Positions 1-9,863 of a stretch of DNA of 20,545 nucleotides are shown in pieces; the stretch's first letter is position 1, and the number at the start of each line of letters is the position of its first letter. The notes below the pieces were generated by a model. That model was not told the DNA's origin, ran no database searches, and saw only the letters and a list, made by a program, of their open reading frames with translations. The position numbers and the translations under genes are program-made. Origin of the DNA: a virus; IMG/VR virus record IMGVR_UViG_3300030108_002052, positions 1,718 to 22,262 of that record. One strand, given 5' to 3'.

Positions 1-1
1 C

Positions 2-457
2 AACGGATTCAACTTTGAATCACTCGGCTTAGTCTCCGCTAACTCATCAACAAACATTACCATAAGCAGTCCTTTTTCGGGAACTTTAGCCAACGGAAGT
101 GAGTTATTTATTCGTAGTTATGCTGAACCCGAATACATAAACGATGAGTTTCATGTCGCTTGTGTATTTAATGATACTACAAATACCATTACTTTCTATA
201 TTAATGGAAATAAGATTTTTTCTAATAAACACACCCAAACATCTACTTTTACTTTTGCTCCTGCTGATTGCACTATTGGACAGGCATTCTCTAATATTGG
301 TTATAATACTGCTAGTGTAAATAAACAATATATGGGAGAGATACATGAAATGAGCATGATTGATATTCCAAGAAAGAACTTTGTTGGAACATTTAATCTA
401 TTACCGAATTATGAAAATGTTCTCTTCTATTACAGATTTGAAGAGGTGGATTTGTAA
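2..457 (+). CDS. LamG/concanavalin A-like structural protein, C-terminal 151 aa (5' partial)
   Basis: The frame is open from the window edge to a TAA at 455-457; its start lies outside. The visible part looks like a concanavalin A-like (LamG-type) beta-sandwich. It has the typical run FHVACVFNDTTNTITFYING (about residues 53-72), followed by a second strand pair around YMGEIHEMSMIDIPR. LamG-like domains in viral tail or decoration proteins usually bind glycans or other surface ligands, so a role in host attachment or virion decoration is an inference from family and context. Its stop overlaps the ATG of the giant hub-like gene (TAATG, 455-459), suggesting translational coupling within the structural operon. 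GAGGTGG just upstream of the stop probably serves as ribosome binding site for the next gene. The domain call is from pattern only. Confidence 0.75.
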   Translation, partial: NGFNFESLGLVSANSSTNITISSPFSGTLANGSELFIRSYAEPEYINDEFHVACVFNDTTNTITFYINGNKIFSNKHTQTSTFTFAPADCTIGQAFSNIGYNTASVNKQYMGEIHEMSMIDIPRKNFVGTFNLLPNYENVLFYYRFEEVDL

Positions 458-3400
458 TGGCAGTAAGAGTTTTGAATTTAGGAGAGCAAACTGTTTCTTC
501 CTCTTCTAATCAAAATACTCCTAATAACCCCATGTTAAATTGTGATAGTTTAGTCTCATCTACAAATCCTTTAGCAGTTGTTGTTTATCCTGATGATACT
601 ACTTCTGAATCAATAGAAGAAATTGTTTCAAGTGCAGATATGCTAACAGACCTCTCTAATTTAGAAAAGACAGAAGGCAATACACTAAAAGTATATGATT
701 CTTTTTCGGGGGAAGGAGTTGATTTAAGTTCTTTAACGGATATTAGCACTCATCATTATTTTGTTATGGTTCATTCAGACAATCATTTATTACATCATTT
801 TGCTAAAATTACTGAGATTCATACAACTGATGCTTTCGGAGACAGTATTAAATTTGAACCAAGTTTAGGAAATGAAATTACACATGGAGTAAAATTTAAA
901 CTTTTTAAAGGGCCAGCAGTCAGTAGTGATTTTATTACAATAGGACTAGGAATTAAAAATGATTTACAGAATGCTTTACATATTTCTCGTCCTTATTTTT
1001 GGTTTAATAGAGAAGTTAATGAATTAGAAAGTAATACCAAACATTTTGTTAGAGTTAAAGAAATAACAGTTGGTTCATCTTTAAATCTATCAACAGGTAG
1101 TTCTGATACAACTTTCTTAGTTTCGCAAAATTACGCTAGTGAAATTAAAGACTATGGTAAATTTACTTTAAAAACAAGATTAGTAGATAATTTAAGAAAC
1201 TTAGATATTGAAGGTTTTACTCCAATTACCTTTACTGGCGATATGCATTCGGTAAACCATCCCGATGAAATAAGAAATATTACTGGTATTAGTTCGGGAA
1301 CAATTAATGATTTATTGTATAGAGGAATAGTTAGAAACAATGTTCCTGACGGAACATATGTTACAGAAATACTAAGTTCTAATTCAATTCGTATCTCTCA
1401 AAATGTTACTGCGGCAGTTTCTACAACTCCTTTTACTGTAAGTCATTCTAATGAAAGTCATGTATTATCGTCAAATGATTTGACAGATTATGAAACTTCT
1501 TTCTTTAATGCAAGAAGAGACGCTGATGATTTAATTTTACCTTCTTCTTCTAATTATACTTCAAGAGGCCCAACAAGATATTTACACTATGATTTTTCAA
1601 ATGAGAAGGCAAACTATTCTTATAATGTAATGGATATGAGCATTGAAGAATCTATTCAAGGAAAGACATCTTTTTCTGAAGTTGAAGTTGCAGACATGAT
1701 GAAAATTTATCCCAGTAAACTAGAAGTAAATACTCCTATGAGAGTAAGACATAGATTAAGTAGAAATAGACTAAACAGGTTTGTTGATACTGGTTTAACA
1801 GTTGGAGCAAACGGAATGCTTACTGGTAATGATGGTTCAGGTAATCAAATTGTTTCTGTTCATATTGTAAATGTAAATGATTATTTTTCTGAAGGAGAAG
1901 AAATAAAAATAGAAGATAGGCTATATGTAATTCTATCTGTTAATTCTGGAACAAATACAATTAAGTTATTACAGGCAGATACTACCATTGATGGTTCACC
2001 TAACACTTATTCTCGTCTTGAAACAGAATCATCTTATACAGATATTGGAACTCCTAGTATTAATGTAGGGGATTCTGTTTTTAGAAGAGCATATAGTCCT
2101 TTTAAAAAGAATTTGATTAACGACTTCGATTTAATTTCTAGTCGTCATAGTGATTTATATATTATTATTAATACAAAAAATGCAGTATATAATTATTTTA
2201 AATGTAGTGCTGCTAACTCTTCTAGTAATTTACTTACATTTACAATAGATTTAGATAAATATATAGAAGAAGGAATGCATTTTAACGGTGAATATTATCT
2301 TTACTATGAAAAATTAAATGGAACAATAGAAGTTTTAGATTATTATAGACAAGATGGACAAAGTATAATGAAAGTAGAAGGTAGAGACATTGTTACTCAA
2401 ATTCTTTCTCCTATTGTAAATAGAGATACAATGTTCAGCGAAGACATTGTTTATTCTTCTTTTGCTCCAATTAATGATTTAATTGATATTGGATATGTTG
2501 AGGCTAATTTTAACAGTCAAACAATTACTATTAAAGATGCTTCAAATGTTAATGCTTCATTATCTTTAGTTTCAGGAGATAGGCTTTATGTAAGAACTAA
2601 TACAACAAACTTCTACAAGTTTTTAGGAACTGTTTCTGTCACAGCAACAGGTTCTACTCACAGTTTATCAAATCTAAGTTTTGTTAAATGTGGTGGAGAT
2701 ACATTCTCAAATAAAGGTGTATTTAAATTATACAAGGCTAGAAAAAATGGAACTAACCCAGTTAAAAATTATGTCTTTAATAAGGCTTTATCGAGCAATA
2801 TATTAGTTGATTCAGTAACATCATTGTCTGGTTCTTCTAATAAAGGATTATTTTTTACTGGAGGAATGTCTCTAAACGATTTAGGAGTTGAACAAGAAAC
2901 ATTAGTAAATACTTCTTCATCTTCAGACTCAAAGGCTATTGGTTATCATATAAGTAAAGTTGATGGAGATATTAACGGAGCAGATTATCAAGCCGTATTG
3001 GGAGATGGAGCAGCAACAGAATCACATGAAAACATTTTAATGATGAATACTTTAATGGATTATTCCGTGTTATCTGTATCTGAATCAGAAGGAAATAAGA
3101 TAATAGAAATAGCACCATATGTTCCTGCAACTCTTGGAAGATTAGAGTCTAATTTAGCAAATAACTATGATGCGACTACTTTAACTTCTCTTGGTTTTAC
3201 ACACGGGCATATTTCAATTACTGAGCCTGAGAGATATATTTTTAAATCTGTAACTAATGGTTCTTATACTGCTCCTTCAGCACATAGTATCAGAAGAAAT
3301 GATGCAATTTTTATTGATGACATTTTTGTTGGATTTGCTTTAGCAGAACATAATACTACTTTACATTCTTTTATTGTTATGGATAGACCTGTGTTTTATT

Positions 3401-6400
3401 CTGCTGGTCAGGTTTTAACTTGTATTCATAATAGATTTGGTCTTAGTAAAGGAACATTGGGTAGTGGCCCAAGTGCTGATAATAAAAATACACATGAATT
3501 AGAATTGTTAAATGTTGAGCATTTACATGGAGGAAAAACTATTGCTCACATGCAACATTTTAATCTTCGTCCAACTCCGCTTGATGTTTCTTTAACCTAT
3601 AATGATAGTAGCGAAATAACTTCATTTGAAAAGTTTGGAAATCCTGTCTATACTATTTATAATCTTGAAAAAGGAAATCAAATAAACTATGTTGCGACTT
3701 ACAAAGTAAATGCAACAAAAGAGGAAACATATAAAAAAGTAAAAAGTAGGCAAGTAGCCGAATCAACTGCACATAAACATTTACCTATTGAAGCAAGAGG
3801 TTATTTTACACCTACATACTCTAATTATGATGATAAACAGATTGGAGTTTCTAGCGAACATCAAACATACGCTTTCCCTTCATCTTTTGACCTTATTTCT
3901 AGTGACAGACAAAGCGATGTAGCCCAGTTTAATACTAATACTTCTAAAGAAGCGTTCTTGAAAAGACAAAAGACAGTTGATAGAATGTTTATTTTCGTTA
4001 ATTCAGATGAACAACCTTATCACCAATCAAGAGTTGATAGTTTAGCAAACGATACAAAAACAAGGACAATAGATAAATATAATATTGTAGGTCTATTGCC
4101 GACTGCTTCGGCTAATTCTACTGATGGAAACTCTCAAGAATTAACTACTGTTAGACATACTAATATTGATGAAGACTATGTTACAACAAATATTGTTTCT
4201 TCTGATAAAAATATAAACTCTTTGATGAATGTAGGAATAATGAGACTAACCGAAGTGGTCGTGGATTGGGCATTTAATCAAATAGACCCCGAAGACCTGC
4301 AAGAGCCAGTTATTACAGAACCTACAATAAAAGAGGTTTTTACTCCACAACATTTATTCAGCACTTCAACTGCTTATTATGCCCAATCAGGAAGTTATAA
4401 TGTAGGAGGCGACCCTTTGACATTTCAAGTATATACTGCGGCAAGCGGGGGTAGTGTTCAAACAATTAGCAGTTCTGATATTAAACGAGGAGATGCTATA
4501 ATTGCAGTTGATACTGGGTTTTTGATAGGTATTTGTAGAAATGATGACAGCCTTACCCTTGTTTCAGATGCTTTGTTTGCCGATAGCGATAAAAATGCAT
4601 ATTATACAGGAGAAGTAAAAAGAATACCATTCACTCAAATTTCAGGAAATACTGTAAATGGAAGGAGTGAAGAAGATTCTTTCATGGCTTATGATACAAG
4701 CGTAAATATGCTAAGAACTGCATATTTTAATAGTCCTGCTCATACTTCTACACAAAAACAATTAGTTCTTGATAATAACTCAGTTTTGCCTATTCATGCT
4801 CATAGTTCAGGTAGCACACCTTCTGAATCATTAAGTTGGTTTGCTTTACAATTTAATGATAGTAGTGGAAGTAAAGTGGGTTTCTTTTTCTGGTTTAATG
4901 TAGAAAATTCTGACGGTAATCAAATAGATACTATTCCTGCTGATTATGCTACCAGTTATTCCCCTCATTCTGATGGTATAACATATACTGCTGTTGAAAT
5001 ACAATTATCAAACGGATATAGTTCAACCGACTTTCATACGGCTTTAGCAACTGCTTTTGATTCTGTTAATTTAAGAACAGACCATGTTTTTGGCGGAAAT
5101 GAAGCAAATGATTCTGATGCCGCTACTTATGGTGGAGCATCAGTTACTCAATTAAGAACAAAAAGAGCCGCACCAAGTAATTTTTATGAAACTACTTCCA
5201 CACTTAATCATCACCCCGTTTCTACTGTTACTACGGTAAATGTAGATATTACCGCAGATAGCACAGGATGGGGCGGTAATCCAAGCGCATATTATAGTAA
5301 ATGGAGTGAAATCTTAGGAGGACAAATAAATAATTATGTTTCAACGCCAAGAAAAGGAGGAACATACTTACCAGTATCAATAGCAACTCAATTTACCAGC
5401 ACAGTTGAAGCGTATTCAGATATATTAACAACTTTAGCAAATGCTCCTAAATCTACTTCTCATGCAGATATATCTACTACTGATATTCACGAACTAAAAT
5501 ATACAGACTTTGTTCCAGTTGCATTAGGTAGTTTTATTATTGAAGATTCTAAGCAAAAGAAAAAGATTAGCGTTGGAGAAAGTTTCCCTAAAATAGAAGC
5601 ACTCTTTAGAAAAGAAGTATCGAGTTCAAGAACAATTTTTGGCTTGGCTTCGAGTTATTCAACTTTCTATAATAAATATGAATATTATCTTGATTTCGGA
5701 ACAAATAAACAAGAGAATACTAATTTACCAGAAGAAGGTAATGGAATGAAAATAGGCTTCAAGCCGAGATTAGACGGTAATTTAGGAACATTGTTAGGTT
5801 CGGTTGGAGATTACAAAGAAAGTGGTGGAGCAACAGTTTATCCTTACACTTTTGACACTAACAATACTAAACTTTCTTGGTTAAGAGACTTGGATTTAAC
5901 TGGTTGTTATTTAGTAAGACAAAGCGACACAAATAGAGATAATAATTACTTTGTTGATGGCTTCGGTTTTAATTATATTATTTCTCACGAAATAGATAAA
6001 AGCAATTCAAATAAAGTTATTTTAACTTTAGAAAGCAGTCTTGCGCCAAATGTATTAAGAATATTACAACCTAACCATACTTGCTTTTATGAGTTTAGTC
6101 CAACTGATATTAACATAGGCTATCTTTCGAGTCAATATACTAAGAAGCCTAACACTAATGAATGCTATGGAGATTTAAATAGCCACGCTGCTGATAACAA
6201 AACTATGAGAAGAAATGATAGCATTAACGATATGGAAGCAATAGGCTCAATATATGTATTAGTGGATTTATCTGGAAAAGTTGATGCTAACAGTAAAATG
6301 GTAAATATTAGTATGCAAAATTCATTTACAGATAGTCTTCCGTCTAGTGCTTGTTTAAGTGATGGAACAACTACCTTTAAATCTGCATTATCAACCGATG

Positions 6401-6738
6401 GATATAATTTAAAATTTGATACCCTTAAAACAACAAAAGGCATTGTTAGCATAAGTGAACCGATTACACTTAAAGTAGGTAAAAATTTCAATAAAGATGC
6501 TAAAAGATGTCTTATTGGAAATACAGTTACTATTGTTCAAGAGTCAGAAGAATTAGCGCAGTCTCTTTTAGAAAAAGAAAATATTAGTTTTACTTCTTTA
6601 AATGAACCCACTTATCCATTGTTTGTTGCTCCTAATTTTCAAGGAAATGATTTACTTGCAGCAACTAGATTTTTACTCAATAAAAAAGATAGAGAAATTG
6701 AAGTTATTGATGGTAAGTTTGTAATTTTTACTGTCTGA
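457..6738 (+). CDS. Giant tail hub/baseplate-like virion protein (2093 aa), probably the N-terminal part of a frame-broken hub
   Basis: This is the largest gene in the window. It is a beta-rich protein full of Ser, Thr and Asn, as is common for tail and baseplate proteins. Around residues 600-680 there is a hub-like segment with VEGRDIVTQILSPIVN (V640-D644 and following), which recalls the beta-barrel domains of phage hub proteins (gpD/gp27-type). A short beta motif of the form G/N-D-x-[IL]-x(6-10)-G recurs at about residues 709 (SGDRLYV), 948 (RNDAIFI) and 1343 (RGDAIIA), suggesting repeated small domains. The C-terminus (DLLAATRFLLNKKDREIEV) resembles the start of the conserved C-terminal hub domain. 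The rest of that domain lies in the +1 frame at 6725-7408, so the 2093-aa product looks truncated. The ATG is preceded by GAGGTGG and overlaps the preceding stop. The hub assignment is by resemblance and position. Confidence 0.7.
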   Translation: MAVRVLNLGEQTVSSSSNQNTPNNPMLNCDSLVSSTNPLAVVVYPDDTTSESIEEIVSSADMLTDLSNLEKTEGNTLKVYDSFSGEGVDLSSLTDISTHHYFVMVHSDNHLLHHFAKITEIHTTDAFGDSIKFEPSLGNEITHGVKFKLFKGPAVSSDFITIGLGIKNDLQNALHISRPYFWFNREVNELESNTKHFVRVKEITVGSSLNLSTGSSDTTFLVSQNYASEIKDYGKFTLKTRLVDNLRNLDIEGFTPITFTGDMHSVNHPDEIRNITGISSGTINDLLYRGIVRNNVPDGTYVTEILSSNSIRISQNVTAAVSTTPFTVSHSNESHVLSSNDLTDYETSFFNARRDADDLILPSSSNYTSRGPTRYLHYDFSNEKANYSYNVMDMSIEESIQGKTSFSEVEVADMMKIYPSKLEVNTPMRVRHRLSRNRLNRFVDTGLTVGANGMLTGNDGSGNQIVSVHIVNVNDYFSEGEEIKIEDRLYVILSVNSGTNTIKLLQADTTIDGSPNTYSRLETESSYTDIGTPSINVGDSVFRRAYSPFKKNLINDFDLISSRHSDLYIIINTKNAVYNYFKCSAANSSSNLLTFTIDLDKYIEEGMHFNGEYYLYYEKLNGTIEVLDYYRQDGQSIMKVEGRDIVTQILSPIVNRDTMFSEDIVYSSFAPINDLIDIGYVEANFNSQTITIKDASNVNASLSLVSGDRLYVRTNTTNFYKFLGTVSVTATGSTHSLSNLSFVKCGGDTFSNKGVFKLYKARKNGTNPVKNYVFNKALSSNILVDSVTSLSGSSNKGLFFTGGMSLNDLGVEQETLVNTSSSSDSKAIGYHISKVDGDINGADYQAVLGDGAATESHENILMMNTLMDYSVLSVSESEGNKIIEIAPYVPATLGRLESNLANNYDATTLTSLGFTHGHISITEPERYIFKSVTNGSYTAPSAHSIRRNDAIFIDDIFVGFALAEHNTTLHSFIVMDRPVFYSAGQVLTCIHNRFGLSKGTLGSGPSADNKNTHELELLNVEHLHGGKTIAHMQHFNLRPTPLDVSLTYNDSSEITSFEKFGNPVYTIYNLEKGNQINYVATYKVNATKEETYKKVKSRQVAESTAHKHLPIEARGYFTPTYSNYDDKQIGVSSEHQTYAFPSSFDLISSDRQSDVAQFNTNTSKEAFLKRQKTVDRMFIFVNSDEQPYHQSRVDSLANDTKTRTIDKYNIVGLLPTASANSTDGNSQELTTVRHTNIDEDYVTTNIVSSDKNINSLMNVGIMRLTEVVVDWAFNQIDPEDLQEPVITEPTIKEVFTPQHLFSTSTAYYAQSGSYNVGGDPLTFQVYTAASGGSVQTISSSDIKRGDAIIAVDTGFLIGICRNDDSLTLVSDALFADSDKNAYYTGEVKRIPFTQISGNTVNGRSEEDSFMAYDTSVNMLRTAYFNSPAHTSTQKQLVLDNNSVLPIHAHSSGSTPSESLSWFALQFNDSSGSKVGFFFWFNVENSDGNQIDTIPADYATSYSPHSDGITYTAVEIQLSNGYSSTDFHTALATAFDSVNLRTDHVFGGNEANDSDAATYGGASVTQLRTKRAAPSNFYETTSTLNHHPVSTVTTVNVDITADSTGWGGNPSAYYSKWSEILGGQINNYVSTPRKGGTYLPVSIATQFTSTVEAYSDILTTLANAPKSTSHADISTTDIHELKYTDFVPVALGSFIIEDSKQKKKISVGESFPKIEALFRKEVSSSRTIFGLASSYSTFYNKYEYYLDFGTNKQENTNLPEEGNGMKIGFKPRLDGNLGTLLGSVGDYKESGGATVYPYTFDTNNTKLSWLRDLDLTGCYLVRQSDTNRDNNYFVDGFGFNYIISHEIDKSNSNKVILTLESSLAPNVLRILQPNHTCFYEFSPTDINIGYLSSQYTKKPNTNECYGDLNSHAADNKTMRRNDSINDMEAIGSIYVLVDLSGKVDANSKMVNISMQNSFTDSLPSSACLSDGTTTFKSALSTDGYNLKFDTLKTTKGIVSISEPITLKVGKNFNKDAKRCLIGNTVTIVQESEELAQSLLEKENISFTSLNEPTYPLFVAPNFQGNDLLAATRFLLNKKDREIEVIDGKFVIFTV
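6721..6738 (+). other. Frame break in the hub coding region at a five-T run
   Basis: The giant gene reads GTA ATT TTT ACT GTC TGA here. The next frame opens after a TAA at 6722-6724 and continues for more than 680 bases with hub-like sequence but no ATG, GTG or TTG until 6917. A run of five T lies at 6725-6729. Removing one T would join the frames as ...GKFVILLSEQSKYKVYEF, which reads as one continuous protein. The sequence alone cannot separate an assembly or sequencing indel, a real frameshift mutation, or +1 programmed frameshifting before the UGA. Confidence 0.7.
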
Positions 6739-7408
6739 ACAAAGCAAATATAAAGTATATGAATTTGAAAGACAAAAAACTACATTTGCTTTCTATAATG
6801 AAATTATATTATATGGTAGTTCACATAAATCTACTAAAAAAGATTTAAGAAGCATTAAAAAAGTAGGAAGAAAAACATTAGAAGTCTTTGATAATAAATT
6901 AACTACGCAAGAAGAAGTGGATGAAGAAGCAAGAAACCTGTTAAAACTTCATTCGCAGTTAAATGAGTCATATAAAGTTGTTGCTTCAACTTCTGGTTTA
7001 GAGCAAATTAAAAGCGGAGATATTATTCAGTTTGAATTAAAGAGAGAAAATGTTGAAAGAGATGAATATATAATTTTATCTATTGCTCACAAATTAACAG
7101 GGTTTATGGAACTTGAATTAGGTAAATATGCTAAAGCATTAGATGATAGATTAGTTGAATTGATTCAAGACAATAAAGATACAAAATCCCATTTAAGAAG
7201 TAAAGCGTTTACTACAAGAGAAGAATCGTTAGAAACTCTTGATGAAATCAAAATAAAAGAAATTAGAACATTAGTTAGAAAAAGAGCAACTAGCGGGAAT
7301 CCTCTCACGCTTGGCTTTGGAACAACTCTAAATACAAGCACCGTTCAATTAGGATTTGAGGGTGGACAAACTATCACAATCACCAACTTAAGGGAGGAAA
7401 ACATATGA
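6725..7408 (+). CDS. C-terminal hub domain, continuation of the giant tail protein in the +1 frame
   Basis: The frame is open from 6725, just after a stop at 6722-6724, to a TGA at 7406-7408. The first conventional start is GTG at 6917, giving 163 aa, but the 64 codons before it look fully coding. They include VYEFERQKTTFAFYNEIILY and SSHKSTKKDLRSIKKVGRKT. The order 'IKKVGRK..EVFDNKLTTQEEVDEEARNLL' followed by 'IKSGDIIQFEL' and 'EYIILSIAHKL' matches the C-terminal pattern of phage hub (gpD-like) proteins: SIKKYG, then a TQEEA helix, then a 'PGD' strand and a '.V..V.H' strand. It therefore probably belongs to the same polypeptide as the upstream gene and is separated by a frameshift or a sequence error. 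If translated alone from GTG 6917 it would lack part of the fold. It overlaps the next ATG by ATGA. Confidence 0.7.
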   Translation, partial: FLLSEQSKYKVYEFERQKTTFAFYNEIILYGSSHKSTKKDLRSIKKVGRKTLEVFDNKLTTQEEVDEEARNLLKLHSQLNESYKVVASTSGLEQIKSGDIIQFELKRENVERDEYIILSIAHKLTGFMELELGKYAKALDDRLVELIQDNKDTKSHLRSKAFTTREESLETLDEIKIKEIRTLVRKRATSGNPLTLGFGTTLNTSTVQLGFEGGQTITITNLREENI

Positions 7409-7743
7409 TAACTAACGAATTAAAAAGTTATTTAGCAGGACAGTTGAAAGCAAGAATAGATACAGCACAAGTGGGTTTTGGTGGAAATAGCACAAGTCCT
7501 TCGCAAACCGCATTAGATGTTCCTAGCGGTTTTTCTACAACATTAGTTAAGTCAGATTCAGATTCAAATGTTATTGAAGCAAAAGTTTCTGTTGCTGGTT
7601 CTTTGCTTACTGGTTCAGTTATTAGAGAAATGGGTCTTTTTGATTCTTCAAATAATTTACTCAGTAGAATTAATTTTGAAGGAGTCGGCCCTTTTGCAAG
7701 TAATGAAACATTAGAGATATTTTTATTGATTGAGGTAGATTAA
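7405..7743 (+). CDS. Small tail collar/fibre-like protein (112 aa)
   Basis: The ATG at 7405 overlaps the preceding stop (ATGA) and follows a strong Shine-Dalgarno sequence, AGGGAGG, at 7391-7397. The start is therefore secure. The N-terminus (MITNELKSYLAGQL) is helical. The C-terminal half has the pattern TGSVIREMGLFDSSNNLLSR, then FEGVGPFASNETLEIFLLIE. It resembles the N-terminal domain of phage tail-collar/tail-fibre proteins, in which an 'I.E.GLFD..gnLlar' strand pair is followed by 'l.I...I.v.'. Such proteins sit at the junction between baseplate and fibres. Its place between the hub and the long fibre-like gene fits an adaptor role. The function is inferred from pattern and position. Confidence 0.6.
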   Translation: MITNELKSYLAGQLKARIDTAQVGFGGNSTSPSQTALDVPSGFSTTLVKSDSDSNVIEAKVSVAGSLLTGSVIREMGLFDSSNNLLSRINFEGVGPFASNETLEIFLLIEVD

Positions 7744-7744
7744 A

Positions 7745-9859
7745 ATGGTAACAAACCCTAAATTTTTTGGACAAAGCACGACAGGAACTCCTAACCAAGT
7801 AGAAGACGGGGTAGATTTCCCGCATACTGGTTTATTAAAGGCATTAAGCACCGCTTCTTCAGGAAGATATGCTATTTCAGGATTTGATATTACGCCCGCA
7901 GGAACAACTGGAATTACTGTTGCGGCTGGAGAAATTATCTATAATGGTAAAGTCACCACAGTTAATGGTGCTTCTCTTACTTTAAGTTCTTCTCATACAA
8001 ATGGTTATCATTTGCTAGTTGCACCAAGACCTACTAATGAAGATTCTAATGCCGCTACTCCTTTAACATCAACAGTTGTTTTAAGAAATCCTGCGGCTGC
8101 AAATAAAGTTCCTGATTATACATTAGGAGATACTATTATTGCAGTTATTACTCATACTGGTTCAGACCCGCATGTTCAATATTTAACTTACGATAAAACC
8201 TCTCAAGCGTTTAGTATTGCTCATGATAATTCAACTGATGGAACAGGGACGACATATACTGAAATGGGGACTATCGAGGCTACTTCTGCTGGAATTGTAA
8301 TTCAGCAAGATTCTGCAACTAATTTAGGAAACATAGAAATTAAAAATAATGACCAAGATAGAGATATTATTTTTACTATGGATGATGGAGGAGTTGAAAA
8401 ATCAATTACATTAAATGCTGATATTGCTACTGCTCAATTTGCTGATTTTAGTATTACTACAAATGGTTCAGTTACGGCTGGCGGAGTTACTTTAAGCGGT
8501 GGTGGAACAGTAAGTAATCATGGAAATAATAGAGTTATTACTTCAGGTGCGGCAAATACAGACTTAAATGGAGAAGCAAATTTAACTTTTGATGGAGCAA
8601 CCTTAGCCGTTACAGGAGATATTACTGGAACAACTGTTACTACTACTGGTTTAATTACAACAAGCGCAAATAATATTTCTGCCCCTCTTGGTTCTGTTAC
8701 TGGCGTTTCTATTGGTGCTGGAACAAACGGACTATCTAATTTAGGCAATTATACTCAATCACAAGAATTAGCGGCTGATGCAACTGGTCATGGGACAACT
8801 GTTAGACACGGCCATGTTGATATAGACCAAGCATTAACTCCTGCAAACTTAATTAATTGCACTAAAGAGCATTATTATGTTGGATTAGATACACAAGGCC
8901 AAGCAACACATAGCGGAGATGCTGTCCCTATTTCCCCAACAGGAATTACTGCTACAACAGAATATGGAAAATTAACAAAAGCAAATGAAGCAAATAGAAT
9001 TGCAGGTGATTTAGTTTCTCACACTTACGCAGTAGATGAAGTATTTGGCGGCCATACTTTCTTTGTTGGTCTTGAAAGACCTGAAACTCATAATGCAAAA
9101 ACAATTAGTATTACTAATATTACCAATTTTTATCTTTATGTTGTTGTAGGCGATGAAACGGCAGGAGACCCCTCATTATATGAACAAAGAAGAAGAATGA
9201 ATGGAGGACAATTTAATTCTGTTCATTCTGTTACTGGTCTTACTCACATAGGTAATACCCGTTGTGTTAGTATGAGTAATATTCTTCTTGGTGGAGTAGG
9301 AGGTAATTCTACTTTCTTTAATTTTTCTACAACTAGAGGCGGTGATTGGGACGCTATTCTGGTAAAACCGAGAGAAACAATTACTCTTTCTGCTTTATTG
9401 ATAGAAGGAGAATCGCCTGGAAATTTTCAACATGATGTATTTGCTGAACAAGGTTTAGCAAATGCAGTATCTTCAAATAATGGAACATGGTTCTTAAAGG
9501 GAGTTAGCGGTGGTTCTGGGTTTGCTCATGTAACTAGAATAGATAGCGGTAATTTGCATATTCCTGTTTCTATGAGTGGAACGACTTTTATTTGCACAGG
9601 AACGACTAATATAATGTTGCCTAATTCTCCACCAATAGGAACACAATATTCGTTTTTAGTAAAATCTGGAACAACTACTTTAGATACACCAACAATACCT
9701 GCTGAACAACATATGTGTCCTTCAGCGTTTCAAGGTGGAGGACAAGACGCTTTTTATGAATTATCGGCAAGTTCTTCTAGTTCTCCATTAAGTATTTCGG
9801 CTGGTAACGGAAAAACTTGCATTTACACGGTAGAAAGAAATTGGGAAGTTATTGGGTGA
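7745..9859 (+). CDS. Tail fibre-like protein (704 aa)
   Basis: The gene starts one base after the previous stop (TAAAATG), with GAGGT about ten bases upstream. The product is rich in Thr, Gly, Ser and Asn. About residues 255-300 carry the segment ANTDLNGEANLTFDGATLAV followed by a TGDITGTTVTTTG run, a motif type common in marine phage fibre and structural proteins with repeated beta strands. The N-terminal 150 residues (TPAGTTGITVAAGEIIYNGK) resemble baseplate-to-fibre connector domains. The C-terminal half has no family I recognise and may form the receptor-binding tip: around residues 340-360 it has a histidine-containing stretch (GHGTTVRHGHVDIDQ). Position after the collar-like gene supports a fibre role. 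Substrate or receptor cannot be read from the sequence. Confidence 0.6.
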   Translation: MVTNPKFFGQSTTGTPNQVEDGVDFPHTGLLKALSTASSGRYAISGFDITPAGTTGITVAAGEIIYNGKVTTVNGASLTLSSSHTNGYHLLVAPRPTNEDSNAATPLTSTVVLRNPAAANKVPDYTLGDTIIAVITHTGSDPHVQYLTYDKTSQAFSIAHDNSTDGTGTTYTEMGTIEATSAGIVIQQDSATNLGNIEIKNNDQDRDIIFTMDDGGVEKSITLNADIATAQFADFSITTNGSVTAGGVTLSGGGTVSNHGNNRVITSGAANTDLNGEANLTFDGATLAVTGDITGTTVTTTGLITTSANNISAPLGSVTGVSIGAGTNGLSNLGNYTQSQELAADATGHGTTVRHGHVDIDQALTPANLINCTKEHYYVGLDTQGQATHSGDAVPISPTGITATTEYGKLTKANEANRIAGDLVSHTYAVDEVFGGHTFFVGLERPETHNAKTISITNITNFYLYVVVGDETAGDPSLYEQRRRMNGGQFNSVHSVTGLTHIGNTRCVSMSNILLGGVGGNSTFFNFSTTRGGDWDAILVKPRETITLSALLIEGESPGNFQHDVFAEQGLANAVSSNNGTWFLKGVSGGSGFAHVTRIDSGNLHIPVSMSGTTFICTGTTNIMLPNSPPIGTQYSFLVKSGTTTLDTPTIPAEQHMCPSAFQGGGQDAFYELSASSSSSPLSISAGNGKTCIYTVERNWEVIG

Positions 9860-9863
9860 TTAA

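Noticed and set aside
6165-6491. Minus-strand frame of 108 codons inside the hub gene
   Set aside because: It is antisense to the giant structural gene, and its hydrophobic look comes from the complement of a Ser/Thr/Asp-rich sequence.
6917-7408. Independent 163-aa gene starting at GTG 6917
   Set aside because: The start would fall inside a helix of the hub domain (TTQEEVDEEARNLL), no clear ribosome binding site precedes it, and 64 coding-like codons lie upstream in frame.
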